The position numbers were made by a program, and so were the translations under genes. The notes under the pieces are model-generated. The model was given only the letters and a program-made list of their open reading frames with translations. It had not been told where the DNA came from and searched no databases. DNA of 64,000 bases from Neonectria sp. B-13 (taxonomy: Eukaryota; Ascomycota; Sordariomycetes; Hypocreales; Nectriaceae). Numbering within the stretch: position 1 is the first letter of the stretch; every line of letters begins with the position of its first letter. The stretch is from positions 377,746-441,745 of the forward strand of contig NOKP01000025.1 in NCBI GenBank assembly GCA_002682825.1, given 5' to 3'. Shown in pieces: positions 22,101-34,000 of this stretch.

Positions 22101-23223
22101 CAGCTTCGCAGTCTGTGGTCAGACTGACGACGAAGTGGAATGGTACATCGGGCCTTTTTTTTTTCTTTCTCTTGTTGGAAGAGAATCAATGCTTAATCCC
22201 GTGACAATGGGTCACTTGCGGGTTAATTCACATTGTCATGATGGGTGGTCAGGTTGGGCAATGGTAGCTCACAGCCATTCTGCTAGACACTATTGAATGC
22301 AGTATCAGACTTGCGGTTGTATAGATACAAAGCAACTTAGGCTGAGTACGTCCCAGCAACACAAAAAGTAACACTACTAACATGGAAGAATTCGAACGTA
22401 GACGACGCCCGCGAATCTGCTTCCTCTGTGCCCTCAGTACTAAGATGATGAGACCATGTGCAAGGTGACGTAAGGTATGCAGCCTCTTTCCCCCCCTCTC
22501 GTTCGGTTCGGCGGGGAGGAGCTTGGCCGGGAAGCGGGGCAAGAGCGCGAGGAAACCAAACAGGCTTGTGGAAACTAGAAAGAACGCCGGAGCCAGCGAG
22601 CAAGCGGCACCGGGCAAGCCTGCTGGCCTGTGTCAGTGATAACTAAGGCAGGTACGCCTTAGCGGTCATTCTTACTGAGCGCTTGCTAAGTCTTACTCGA
22701 CACTTCCCCTCTTTACAGACGGCGTGCGTCCCGTCCCGTCTCAGGCGGGTGCGCACTTGCTACACGACAAAACAGTGCTCGTTGCTCGTTGCTCGCTCAA
22801 TCGATATACGAGTAAATCTCTCACAATCTCGCTCTCTGTCCGGCACATATCCTTCGCGCATTAGGTGCGACTCTCTGGGTACGGTAAGTAGCGTTCCTTG
22901 TCCGTCGCTATTTGTCCATGACTCGATTTGAATGCCCAAGCCCGTGTCCGTCCTGTCATCTTCAGCCATCCCTCTCTTCCTCCAAACAATCCAAACTTCC
23001 TCCACCTCCACTATCAACCCATTTACACCACTATCGTGCCCCATCCAAGAACCCCTCTGACTCGGGTACAGGCACCTGCTCATTGACTGGTCATTCTGCC
23101 AAGACAGGGATCATATCAACCAGTCGTCTCCCTTTCCCAGACTCTCGCTCTCTCTGCCTCTCTCTTACTTCAGATTCAATCACACCACCGGAAATCATAT
23201 CATCGTCCTGCTCCGCCACACTC
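22101..23223. other. Intergenic upstream of shb17
   Basis: No gene is recognised. A T-rich run (about 22157-22170) lies near the left. The right half, from about 22690, is pyrimidine-rich with many TCTC and CCTC tracts, as expected for the promoter and 5' leader of the plus-strand gene at 23224. Confidence 0.45.
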
Positions 23224-24318
23224 ATGTCGACCCCTCGCGTCTTCATCGTCCGCCACGGCGAGACAGAGTGGTCTCTCAGTGGCCGCCACACTGGTCGCAC
23301 CGATATTCCCCTCACTGCCACTGGAGAGATGCGAGTGAGAGCGACCGGCAAGGCCCTTGTCGGCCATAATCGACTTATTGCCCCCAAGAAGATTGCGCAT
23401 ATGTGAGTATATGGATGGCTTCGGGCTTGCTTGTTCTACACCTTACAGGAGATGGTTCCGCCAGGCTCTCCAAGAAGCGATACAGTACTGGTGTTAGCTG
23501 CAATAACTTCGTACCCCTTTGCATCCATCTACTCGGCCGTCCCTCACTACTTGATTCCCTCGTCGTCTCAAAAACTCCAATATCCCAAGGCTAACCACAT
23601 CTCAGTTACGTCTCCCCACGCAAGCGTGCCCAACGCACCTTTGAGTTACTGAATCTGGGACTCAAAGATCCGCTCCCCTGGAAGCGCCATGGCGAGGCGG
23701 AAAGTGATGGTCTGCCTTGCCAGGCCAAGATCGAGGTCACCGAAGATATTCGGGAATGGGACTACGGCGATTATGAGGGAATCACCACCCCCACCATTCG
23801 TAAGATGAGGGACGAGCAGGGATACAAGGGAACCTGGGATATCTGGAAGGACGGTTGCCCAGGAGGAGAGTCAGTCTTCCCAAGAAACCAACCTACCCTA
23901 GACCCAGTGGCATCGACATGTGCTCGATCCTGCTCATATTCACAGACTAACAAGAATCTAGGAGCCCCGAAGACGTGACGAAGCGCATCGACAGGCTGAT
24001 CCAGGAGATCCGCGACAAGTGGCACCAGCCCGTCATTGGCAAGCCAGCTGACTCTGTTGCCAACGGCGACGTTGTCGTCGTCGCTCACGGCCACATTCTA
24101 CGCGCCTTTGCTATGAGATGGGCCCGGTACGAGTTGCAACACGGCCCTACCTTTTTGATGGAGGCTGGCGGCGTGGGAACCCTCAGGTAATCCTTCTCTT
24201 CACTGGCGTCGCGGTTGCTCATTCTAATCCCGAGTCCAGTTACGAACATCACAGCATCGACGAGCCCGCTCTTCTTCTCGGCGGTGCTTTCGTCGTCGAC
24301 GACATTAACCAGGAATAG
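23224..24318 (+). CDS. shb17: Sedoheptulose-1,7-bisphosphatase, histidine phosphatase family (Shb17-like)
   Basis: Exons 23224-23402, 23606-23869, 23962-24186 and 24240-24318; introns of 203, 92, 53 nt have GTGAGT, GTCAGT and GTAATC donors. The product is 248 aa. The catalytic RHG motif is at residues 10-12 (VFIVRHGETEWSLSGRHTGR). The second phosphate-pocket residues appear as SPRKRAQRT, the acidic residue in EWDYGDYEG, and the second catalytic His in VVVAHGHILR. The WDIWKDGCPGGES segment and the SYEHHSIDEPAL...GAFV ending match the yeast Shb17 layout rather than cofactor-dependent phosphoglycerate mutases. In yeast the enzyme hydrolyses sedoheptulose 1,7-bisphosphate, driving riboneogenesis towards ribose 5-phosphate. 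The protein is expected to be cytosolic. The 203-nt first intron is long for this window. Confidence 0.92.
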
Positions 24319-25358
24319 AAGTACGGGATTGGGACAATGATAGACCGAGTACGCACGGGAGTGTTGCTATTTGGATGGCTCTATGATTCAACTATTGTAT
24401 CATTTCATACTCTTGTCTGTTTCGCAGGAACTGTCCTCGCCTAGATTTCACTCACATTATTTACTATCCTGCTTTGATCTGTTGAGGAGGGAAACGCAAA
24501 GTTTAGAAGGGAACTGTAAGGTTGGAGGGCCTTGGACGGGGAAACAACCATACTCCGGAGTAATCAAATCGTGCAAACAAACTCGATTTCAATTATTTCC
24601 ATAGCATCTACTGGCACAGTGACACCTCAGGGCCCGATGTCAATCCATTCATTCGTCAATTTACGATGACAGAATGAAACCCAGCACGGCTCACTCCCCT
24701 TCGTCATCTCTGGTTCATCCCTTTCGCCGCGCCATAGCGTATCCAGAAGAGATATTGACAAGGATTGAGCCCAGCTCGGCAAGATACGGACGTCTCAATT
24801 GTACCCATGTCTGATCCGATCGACATCTCCCGTCTTTCTCGGCCGGCAAATCACGATTCATCACTCACATTCCGGCCGTCGGAGATGATGGTATTCCCCC
24901 TTGCCGTTGATAACCTTGTAAAAATGACCTGTCAAGTGAGCTACCCTAAACCATCGCTGCTCACATACGTCGCGTGACGAAGAAAAGCACTTCGTCAGAA
25001 AAGCCAGTGTAGCCAAGGCCTGCAGTGTGCCTGCAATGTGCCTGAAGTGCAGTGAGCTCATCTGACATGTTCGTTTCAGCGCATCCTCATTTGCAGGGGC
25101 TCGGTTGAATTCCGTGTCGTTGGCAGTCGAAACCGGTTTCGGAAGACAACAAGTTTGCCTCTGGGTGTTTGCATTGTCCTTTTGTTCCATTGCCATCAAG
25201 AACTAAAAAGAAACCGTGGGATTTGCGTTCGATATGGGTTCTAGCGAATACTCTTATTCATAATATAAACTACTCACTAAGGGTAGGTAGTTGGTGTTCG
25301 GGTTGCAATAGGATGATAACGCCCTATGAGATAGTCCTTTCTCTACAAATGAGCCAGC
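24319..25358. other. Intergenic, convergent 3' regions
   Basis: This lies between the ends of shb17 (plus) and the methyltransferase (minus). I see no gene. A short direct repetition of GTGCCTG(A/C)A occurs near 25020-25050. Confidence 0.45.
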
Positions 25359-26468
25359 CTAGAGCTTTGATCCCCTGGCAATGAAAACCCGCTTGATCTG
25401 CGCTTTTCCTGGGGCTTGCTCGTGCTCATGTCCATGGTGATGATGGTGGCCATGACCGTGACCGTGGTCGTGACCATGGCCTTCCCCTTCGCCGCTCTGG
25501 ATAGTGTTGAACTCGATCGGCTTGGCAAGCTCCTCGAAAGCAAAGTCCCGACCAACTCCTGCCTCCTCGAACATGGACTTGATTTGAGCCTCTGAGAACC
25601 CATGGTGTGTAATTCCATGGTGCGACGCGTGTTCCGCATCCATTTCATGTGAAGAGAAATCCACGATGAAAAGAACACCACCCGGCTTCAGACGATCGGC
25701 CAAACGCTTTGCAGCTAACCCGCAGTCATCGAAATGATGCCAGCCAAGACCAACGCCTGCGATGTCAAAATCGAAGAACTTGGCATCGGAGAAGGCAGTG
25801 GGGGTAGGGTCGGAAGGGTCCGCAAGGTTGCCCACGAACGCCGACCTAGATGAAGAAGTATCCTAAGATGGGAATGTTAGTAACTGAGTTGTTTACTAGT
25901 TACCCAGGCAGCTCCGGGACGTAGGGGGGCGTGGAGATCTAACCTCATTCTGTGCTTGGGTATTGTACGCCTTAACCATATTCTCGGTGACATCGATCCC
26001 AATGCTTTCGCTCACATTCGTAGCCAGCACCTGAAGACTTCAGCGTTAGCAAACGCTGCTCCTCAACAAATGGCTTCCCACATAACTCACCCTTGAAAGC
26101 ATCCCAGTGCCGCATGCATAATCAAGGAACCGAGATCCTTGTTTCACACCAATAAAGTCCAGCTTAGCTTGGATCTGGGCCTCAAGCTGCGCAATCGCAG
26201 CGGCAAACTGTTGGTCATACTTGCCGGCGATCTCACTGTGATTGCACACTGTCAGCCAAGTAACATCACAACACTGCAGAAGCCACGGCGGGTGTGACAT
26301 GTCGGACACTGCGCTGATTCATTCCGTCGACCAATCTGCAGGAAGGTCATCCCGGCAATTGGTGGCCGAGGACTCGAGCGCGTGTATGGGGTACAGTAGT
26401 GCAGAGGGGAGTCAACCAATTGATACTCACTTGAAGTGCGCCTGGTTCTTGGATAGAACGTCGGTCAT
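25359..26468 (-). CDS. SAM-dependent methyltransferase with His-rich loop and C-terminal SKL (PTS1)
   Basis: Exons 26468-26431, 26235-26091, 26030-25944 and 25862-25359; introns of 195, 60, 81 nt all close in frame to 257 aa. Residues 47-61 carry the SAM-binding motif I (RFLDYACGTGMLSR). IGIDVTENMV gives the acidic ribose-binding Asp of motif II, and RLKPGGVLFIVDFS is the post-motif typical of class I methyltransferases (Methyltransf_11/25 type). A histidine-rich segment at about 219-238 has about 12 His alternating with Gly, Asp and Glu, a likely metal-binding loop. The last three residues are Ser-Lys-Leu, the canonical peroxisomal targeting signal PTS1. The substrate is unknown. An array of GAAACTTC motifs lies 208-270 bp upstream of the start. 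Alternative: a cytosolic enzyme whose SKL end is coincidental. Confidence 0.85.
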
Positions 26469-29400
26469 GGCGGGCAATCGGGAGAGTCGAAAAGTCTGAA
26501 AAACCAGGCCGAACAATGCTGCCATAAAGATGAAGAAAAACGTTCGGATGCTGATGCCAATGTAGTTGCGATTAGGTCTAGGTGCGTACATGACTGGTAA
26601 AAAGGCTTAGTTGGCCGAGTCTTTTAGGATGTTATAAACATCGCGGCGGAGACTTTCAGACGGACACATAGAGTATCGGAAACTTCAAATGGTCGGAAAC
26701 TTCTTCAATCGTCGGAAACTTCCACCACCGGAAACATCACGACGGAGAAACCGTGCACTGAAACAGCGACCAACGTACGGCATTCACCCCCAAAAGTGCG
26801 ATGACAGAAAGTGCCCCAGGCTTTGGCCTGCGAGCTCGCAAGCCTTTGGAAACGCTCCGGCATAGCCAGTAAATCTCCAAATGCAAATGTCGGTCTATCC
26901 CACCCGCAACAACCCAGAACAGACGGCCCGCCGGCAGCTACGCACACGCGTGGTGGTGGTATCGGAGTTGAAAGAACGATTCATGGGCATGGGTACAGCA
27001 GGCCTTGCTTGCACTTGCAGGACGCGGTTGCAGCTGTGAGGGCAAACGTGGCCGGCTTCTATACGCACAACGCCCTCAGGTGTGCGCTCGGTGACATGGT
27101 GACATGGGCGAGTCGACTCGAGCTCGATGCGCACGTACCTCAGTCACCGTAACCGAGCCCAGGGGCCGATCACGGGTGATCCTGCGCCTGCACGAGCGCA
27201 CCGGTCCGCAGGCCGCGAGTTGTGCATGGCAGCCCAGTCAAACCCAGTGGCCCTGCCCGAGCCCGAGCCCGTGGCCCATGCAGACGGACGCCCAACGGCA
27301 GTGGTACGAGATGCCATCCGGTCTGTGGCATCCTCCGTACATGCACGAAGCCAAAAGAGAGCAGGGTGGGGATCACCACCCACACGCCGCGCTGATCCTC
27401 TCGCCTGCAAGGGATGAGAGAATAAAGCAGACGCAGAGGGCGACGGCAAAGGATTCCCACACCAGCACTTCAGACGTAACCCTGAAGCAGGGCAATGCCC
27501 AACACGTTAGCGGGGGTGCTTTGGGCCAATCCGTCGGGGCTATATCAGGCTGTTTATTGGAGGAAAACGATGCTTGGAACCGTGTTTGCTGAGCCTGGGC
27601 TGTGGCCAAGGGGGAGTCGCACTCTTGCGACTCCGTCGCACAGCAGCAGGGGCGTCTTCTACCCCAAAGGGAGCATATCAGCGGCCAAGACGCAACCCAG
27701 TGGAAAAGGCAATGTCTGTGTGCGAGAAGGGTCACAAGCGGGATGCACACGAGCAGATGGTCGCCCCCGCTCACCGCCGATTGCTTCGTGCAGCAGCAAG
27801 CCTTGCCATCCTTTCATCCAGTCTCTGCCACCATGTCCGGGGATGACGGTAGAGTGAATCTCCCGGAAGAGGTCCATCACATGCCCGAGGACGGCCGTGA
27901 CGACGCCGATTTCTCTCCAGAAATGCCGTTCGCAGCCCGAGCGCCGGCGTGGGATTGTGTCGCTATTGCGGAAGCCCTTGCGCCTCGGCAGTGACCCGCA
28001 ACGCGGAGTCATGGGAGGAGAGCCTCTAGGGCATGGCGCAGCCGGCGCTGCATCAGCCAGCATCTCACGGAGTGGCGGTCGCTAGGCCAAGTGCGAGTGG
28101 CGTCACTAGCCTGGGTGCAGTTGCGAGCGCGCGCGGCCCCAGAGCGACAATGGGTGTGAATTGAACGTAGCAGGGGGAACCCCGGTCACCAAAAAGTGAC
28201 AACACGCCAGGGCCGCGCCGCACTACTCAGCCTGCAGGCCGCCGTGCATGCGCACTAGGTCTCGTGGTGCTAAGATTGCCTCAATGTTGTCCTCCCTTGA
28301 CTTCGGTATCCTTCCCTCGCTCCCTCCCTGCAGTCGTTGGAAGTTGGGTTGAACGGCATTGAGGGCCACCAGAGCAATTGGTTCCTGAAGTGCTAAATCG
28401 GGCAGGGCCTGCCACACGGTCATTGTGGTTGAGCCGCAGAAAGCCGCGTCGGCACATCCTGAAGAGTGATAAGTAGGCCAGATTGATGGCATCCCCGACA
28501 GGCAATGAGAAGTCAAGTTGACTGGCGGTATCTGTGCTGTGCATGGTAAGTTGCTTGTTGGGGCGGCACAAGTGGTGCGAAGCCTAGCCTTCTCACACTG
28601 TACCGGGAAGTCACTCCGGTCGTACATGGTTTGCGGCCCAGGATGACATGCAGCCTGGGATGGCGCGAAGGGACGGCCGTGCCGCCCCGTCAGATTGCGA
28701 CGTGGCAGACCTCTCGAAGCCAGGGCGTTTCTAGTCCCGCCAACCACGTACCGTTTGTGCCGTTTCTTTCTTTCATGCCTCCAAGTCGGTATCATCCAGA
28801 CGCTGCAACAGCAAGGGGTTTAGGATCAGTCCCCAAGTGAAGCTGTATGCCCCTTCTTGCTGTCCCGGTGTTCATCGATCCCCGCCCTGGAAAGAGAGGA
28901 CTGGCTTACGCTCGGGAGTTGACAAGCCCTGGCTTCATCGGGGATGGCGGCCTGCCCAACAGCCCATGGAACCCGAGAAAACTGGGCCGTCCCGGGACAG
29001 ATGCAGCCTACCCGACTTGCATGGATCTTCCGCATGAGAGTTCGTTCACGTGATCGAAAGCGGACGTGTGCGATTGGCGGGCCGGGCCTTGTCTGGGCAG
29101 CCCAATCAATGGCTGCTGGTCGGGATGGTCAGAACTGAGGTCTGACGGCAAGTTTGGTTCATGGTGCCAACGCTGGAGCCAGCCCCGGGGTCCCGGGTCG
29201 GCATAGCGTCCAACTTGGCGGAGGCAAAAGTGTCGGTGTGAGCTGAGCCTGCGCACGCCAGTCTCTGCAGGATCCCAGCCTCGCTCTGCGATAATCGCGT
29301 GTAAAGGTCCATTGGTACATACGCAGCGTGGTGAGCCTAGCGCTGTGACCCAGCTCACGTTGGTGGGAATAGTCGCCATTTTGGGCATTGCCAGGAATCA

Positions 29401-30761
29401 ACCCTGCCGTTGTTGGCTGTCTTTCAAACATGCGCAGGCGGCTTCTGTTGGTGAAGACTGCCGTTGGCTTGCTAACATATCTGACGCCAAGAATTTGTTG
29501 GTGGCAGCCCGCAGCTACGATCCCTCCTAGGAAGTGTCTAGTAAGTCGGTAACACAGGGAGTCTCGCTTTTGCTGCGCGCTGAGGTCGGCTGGCGTGTGG
29601 CAGTCGTCTGTGTCCAGTCCTCTTAATGCACCCCCTGCCATAACCCAATCTTTTACCAGAACGCAGTGTCCCGGGCGGGTGATGGATTCTCAGGTTCCAT
29701 CGGTGATCCTGGAGGACATGACGCAGGTCGTGGCCAGTGGTGTCTCTCCCACGGCAGGGATTGGGCGGAATTCCATGGGCCGGGCCGTTTTCAAATCTCT
29801 CATTCCAAACCGCGGCATGGGGGTGGATGGACTAGGCGGTGGCAATCAATCTGATAGTCGGCCAATTTTAAATTGCCAGAGAAGCGGGAAAAGGGAATGA
29901 AGAACATGGTGAAGAGGGAAAACAGCATACAAGACATTGACGGAGATGGGATGGCGGTGGGTTTAAAGACACCAAAAGGCGCCAGCAGCGGAGGGAGGCA
30001 GAAACGTGGGCCTGAGGCGTTGATCGCAGTGTGGAGGGGTGGGTTGGTGCAGGAGCGATTCTGGAACATGGCTCGGGTAAGTGCCCGGGTGGCAATTGAG
30101 AGGAGAAAAACCAAAGGCGACTTCCTCAAGAAAGGAGCAGGCTTTGTCACTAATCCAACGGCGATGAACTGTCCGCCTAACCGTCAACTTCACTACTCCA
30201 ACAACCCGGCATCATGGCGTCACACCCATGTCGGCAATCCTCGTCTCGTCCGCCATCCCAGAGACGAGACCAGACCAGTAGACCCGCCTCCATCCTGGTC
30301 TCACCCACGTTGCCAGGTACTCCGTACTCCAGATCCGTCTCGGCCCTTCCCCTGCAGGCGCCAAAGGTCATGTGAATTTCCCGCAGGAACGTCAACCCGC
30401 CTTGTCCGCCGTCCTTGATGACGCCCCATGGTAAATGACGATCCCCCATTTCCACTAGTCTGTCTCAGCCCAGGGATGGACTCTCGGTGGTGATGTGTAG
30501 CAAGATGGGCAAATCAAGGACACACCCCCTGCCCAGACATACTGCTTCTGCATAGTACTTCCAGAGCGCTGATCAAGTCGTGGCCAGATCCATCGAGATC
30601 ATCAGCATGTTCGTCAGTTGTCTTCGGTCGAGTCTCACAACACCATCCACGGAAAACCACCAACTCAAGTGCCGCTTCCAAGATATCAGGCTACTAGTGT
30701 CCCTTGTGTTGGACTTGGACACCAACCACAAGCGGCATCTTCTCTTTCCTCCGCAATCAAA
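26469..30761. other. Gene-poor region, left part
   Basis: Apart from the methyltransferase promoter at the left, about 4 kb show only short overlapping frames without codon bias, domains or splice structure. Base composition is balanced and not TA-enriched, so there is no obvious repeat-induced point mutation. I see no transposon termini. Confidence 0.4.
26676..26738 (+). promoter_or_regulatory. Array of four GAAACTTC / heat-shock-element-like motifs
   Basis: TCGGAAACTTC occurs exactly at 26676-26686, 26693-26703 and 26712-26722, and a variant CCGGAAACATC at 26728-26738, with spacings of 17, 19 and 16 bp. A further related CGGAGACTTTC is at about 26646. GAA-n2-TTC is the core of a heat shock element, and the leading CGG could also be read by Zn2Cys6 factors. 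The array is 208-270 bp upstream of the methyltransferase ATG. Confidence 0.55.
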
Positions 30762-31043
30762 ATGATATCTCGGTAAGTTGGTTTATTCCTAGTTTATTCC
30801 TAGTTCTTAGTTCCTAGTCCGCCGCCGTCGAGACGGTCAGACCCAGTAATTAGTCTAACTGCTTTGTTTGACAGTCTAGTCCTTGGCCTTGTACTGCCAT
30901 GGAGCTACCGCAAGTCGTCGGAATCCATACTTGCCCCCGAAGCAAGATGCTTTCCAACCGCCGTTGTCTTCAGACCTCTTGCCCCCTTGCATTACCATCG
31001 ATGCACGTATCTCCATCCGTATACGACCTTCTGCCATATCTGA
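30762..31043 (+). CDS. Candidate small spliced gene (59 aa) in gene desert
   Basis: An ATG in strong context (atcaaaATGa) after a pyrimidine-rich leader is followed, 11 bases in, by a perfect donor GTAAGT (30773). The predicted intron 30773-30874 (102 nt) has a GTCTAAC branch site 17 nt before GACAG. The spliced frame gives 59 residues starting MISRLVLGLVLPW, Tyr- and Cys-containing, ending at TGA 31041-31043. The protein has no recognised domain; the hydrophobic start could be a short signal or anchor. The splice signals are much more convincing than the protein, so this may equally be a spliced non-coding RNA. A second frame starting at 30899 is also open. Confidence 0.3.
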
Positions 31044-34000
31044 ACTCATTCATATGCATGAAGATGTCCACTTAAGCACTGCACGCCCACGTCTTGTTTA
31101 ACATTTGTTAGTCCACCCAGAACAAGCGCCCGACTATGGAGGTCTACGACGTAGTGTCGTTTTCATTTAGGGAATCACCAATTACTTCTCAACTACGGAG
31201 TAGTTCTACTAATAATGTTCCACTATGAGCCTCAGCTCCGCAAAGCAAACATGACCGCCAACTCCACCTTTCAGAGACAATCAAATAGCCGCCCCAGCCC
31301 AGCTGGTAATGGATATCCTTGTCTGATGAACAATCTCACTCCTGCAGCCATTACGATATTGCCGGTGTCTAGTACATCTACTCTCCACTTCAATAAGTGA
31401 TGTTGAGACGGGGGTCTGCGAAGCGACCTGGTCGCCAACTTCGCTGGGCGTTATATCGACGCTATTTATACGGCCCTGGCGTCGACTAGAAAGGAGGCTG
31501 CAGCGCAATTAATCATGGCGCTGTCTCAGTGAAAGCTGGGGGACGTGAATGGCCAATCTCCATCCAGCAACTCCAACCTTACTACGGGTTAATGCATATT
31601 AGCTGTACCGCCTCAAACCCTCTGAGAGGTGTACACAACCCAGTGAAGCCCTCATGGAGTCATTCAACCGGATTCATGATAGGATGCCAGCTCACGTCGG
31701 ATAATCTTCTCTCTCAACGGCATTGGAAGAGCCGACACCGTGCAACAGTCGATCCTTGCTTAGGTACGTGGGTAAAGGACTTCAACCAACCACAGAGCAA
31801 ATATGCATCATTCAGCCACAACCTGACTTATCAGGCCCCTTCTTCCACGTGAAGTGGACATGACGCGGTCTCCCGAATCGCCCGAAGGATCCCGTTCGGA
31901 CGGTACCATCAATTTCCCCAGTGCTTAAGCGGATGAGCCCTTGCGGCCCGATGCGCGCCTCTAAGAGGCGGGTCTCATCTGGCCAGGCCTCCACCAAAAT
32001 AGCCGGGAGCGTGCATGATTTGTTGCTCTCCAACGAGCTTTTGTTTCCCAGTCCTCAATCCGGTCCGGGGTCGGAGTCTTTATTAACGCAGGGTCTTGAA
32101 AATCCATCTACGCATGGCAGTCAATTTCACAGAGATTAAAATGCAGAGTACGCTTGCCTGCGACTCATTCACAGCTCGGCAGCGTCCAAAACCCTCAGGG
32201 CAGCAAGAAGATGACAATTCAATCCGGTTCGGTCAATCAGACCACCGAGGTCCACAATTGAGTTGCAGCGGGTTCGACGGAGAATCACCGCCTCCCTCCC
32301 AACAAGCCAGTATTGCAGTAGCCTCTAGCCAGTGCGAATTACGACAATGCATCATGTTTCACAGTCGCATTGGGGTCTTTGCAACTGCGATCAAGCCAAC
32401 CAGTCAAGAGGCCGACATGTGGACGTGCATATGGGCACACAGAGAGGACCATCGGGGCTCAGGCCTCCTCCCACTGACACTATGTGCAGTTCGCAGGTGA
32501 TCCACAGGATGAGGATATTTGATGTCGCATCTCCAGCCCCCGAGAGGAGTACCACATTGATGAAGCTGTCGCCATTGGGCATCAGCAGTCACCTCGCTGG
32601 GTCCACAAACATGCCAGCTTGATACTGCATATTCAAGCAAAGGCCTCTACATGGGCTATTGACAGTGCTCGAATAAGACACGCAGAGGAACATGGAGAAG
32701 CGGATATGCGTTGTGCAAGTACGCGGTAGGGACGGGAGGAGCCTTGTTGCGGGTGATCAGGCATGCTCACACCCTTGTCCACGAATGATCACCCCGGCTG
32801 GGCCCATCCAAGCCATTGGGGCCTCGACTAAACTTGATGGCGATTCTGACGCAATTAGCGTTGATGTCCAAGGCTGCGAGGTACAAAAAAAACATACCTA
32901 TATCACAATGCAAAATGTTGGGTCAGCAAAAGGGACAGCAAAGAAGCAAACACATTCCTTCTTTTTTTTTTTTGGGTCAACTCCGCGCCCTGCTTCTCGC
33001 TTCATGTCTATCGTTTGAAGATGAGCGGTGACCATCCTCTCTTTCAGCTGGCTAGCGGTCGTTGGGGCTCCGCCAGGTCTCAGACACACCCCCCCTGGAA
33101 CCGTCTCTCATTGCTCAGCATCACAAGCACCAAGGACAGCCCCTCCCGCACCACAGACTCGACTAGGGATGAGAGAAAGACATCTGGCAGGTGATTGGCA
33201 GAGAATAGTCGCTGGACCAGGGCCGTCCTCGATAGCGGCCAAGTTTTTTTGCGGTTCCAGAGAATCGGGAGCCACGCTCCACATGAAGGTTCATGACACA
33301 CAACGGGTTACGGCACGCAAAACGATCCGGCATCCATTAGGCTGGTGCATGACCATTTTACCACGGCCAACCCCGGACAGCACAGTGGACGTGACTGACT
33401 GACTGGTCCACTGTTGCTGACGAGCACAGTATTAAATACTATGGCATTAACTGGAGGTTCGGTCAACTCCGCGATCGGGTGCAGGCTAGAACGGCCAATC
33501 GTCATGTCCCGATGATGACGCGATGGGTGAGCGCCACTTTGAAGGTTGTTGGTACGGTGTGGGCACTTGGTTTGCGATGGCGGTACGAACACAATCAGAA
33601 AGCATTGCGGGAGCTGGAGGGACCGGGAACATACAGTGGATTGTAGCCTCACTGTGAAATACGCAACAGATGGCATGCTGATCAGCAGGCTCTCGTCTCA
33701 ACGGCGCGACGATGTCGTACTGTGTCTACATCCAGAACAACCTGATGCTGACGCCCACTCCAAACCTTGAATCGGTGACGATGATGGTGATAGCACCCTG
33801 CTCTCATGCGGGGCACCATCCAAGTCTGCACTGCGCAAGCGGCAGGGAGATCTGACGGGAAGGAGAAATCGCTGGTCTCCCGGGTTGTCCCCCAAGAACG
33901 TGACGGGAAGAAACATGGAGGGCCAGCGACCCAATCAAATGTATCCATGCTATCCCCCCCTCACTCTCCATGGCGAGGAAACTCGCAAACTCGGTCATGG

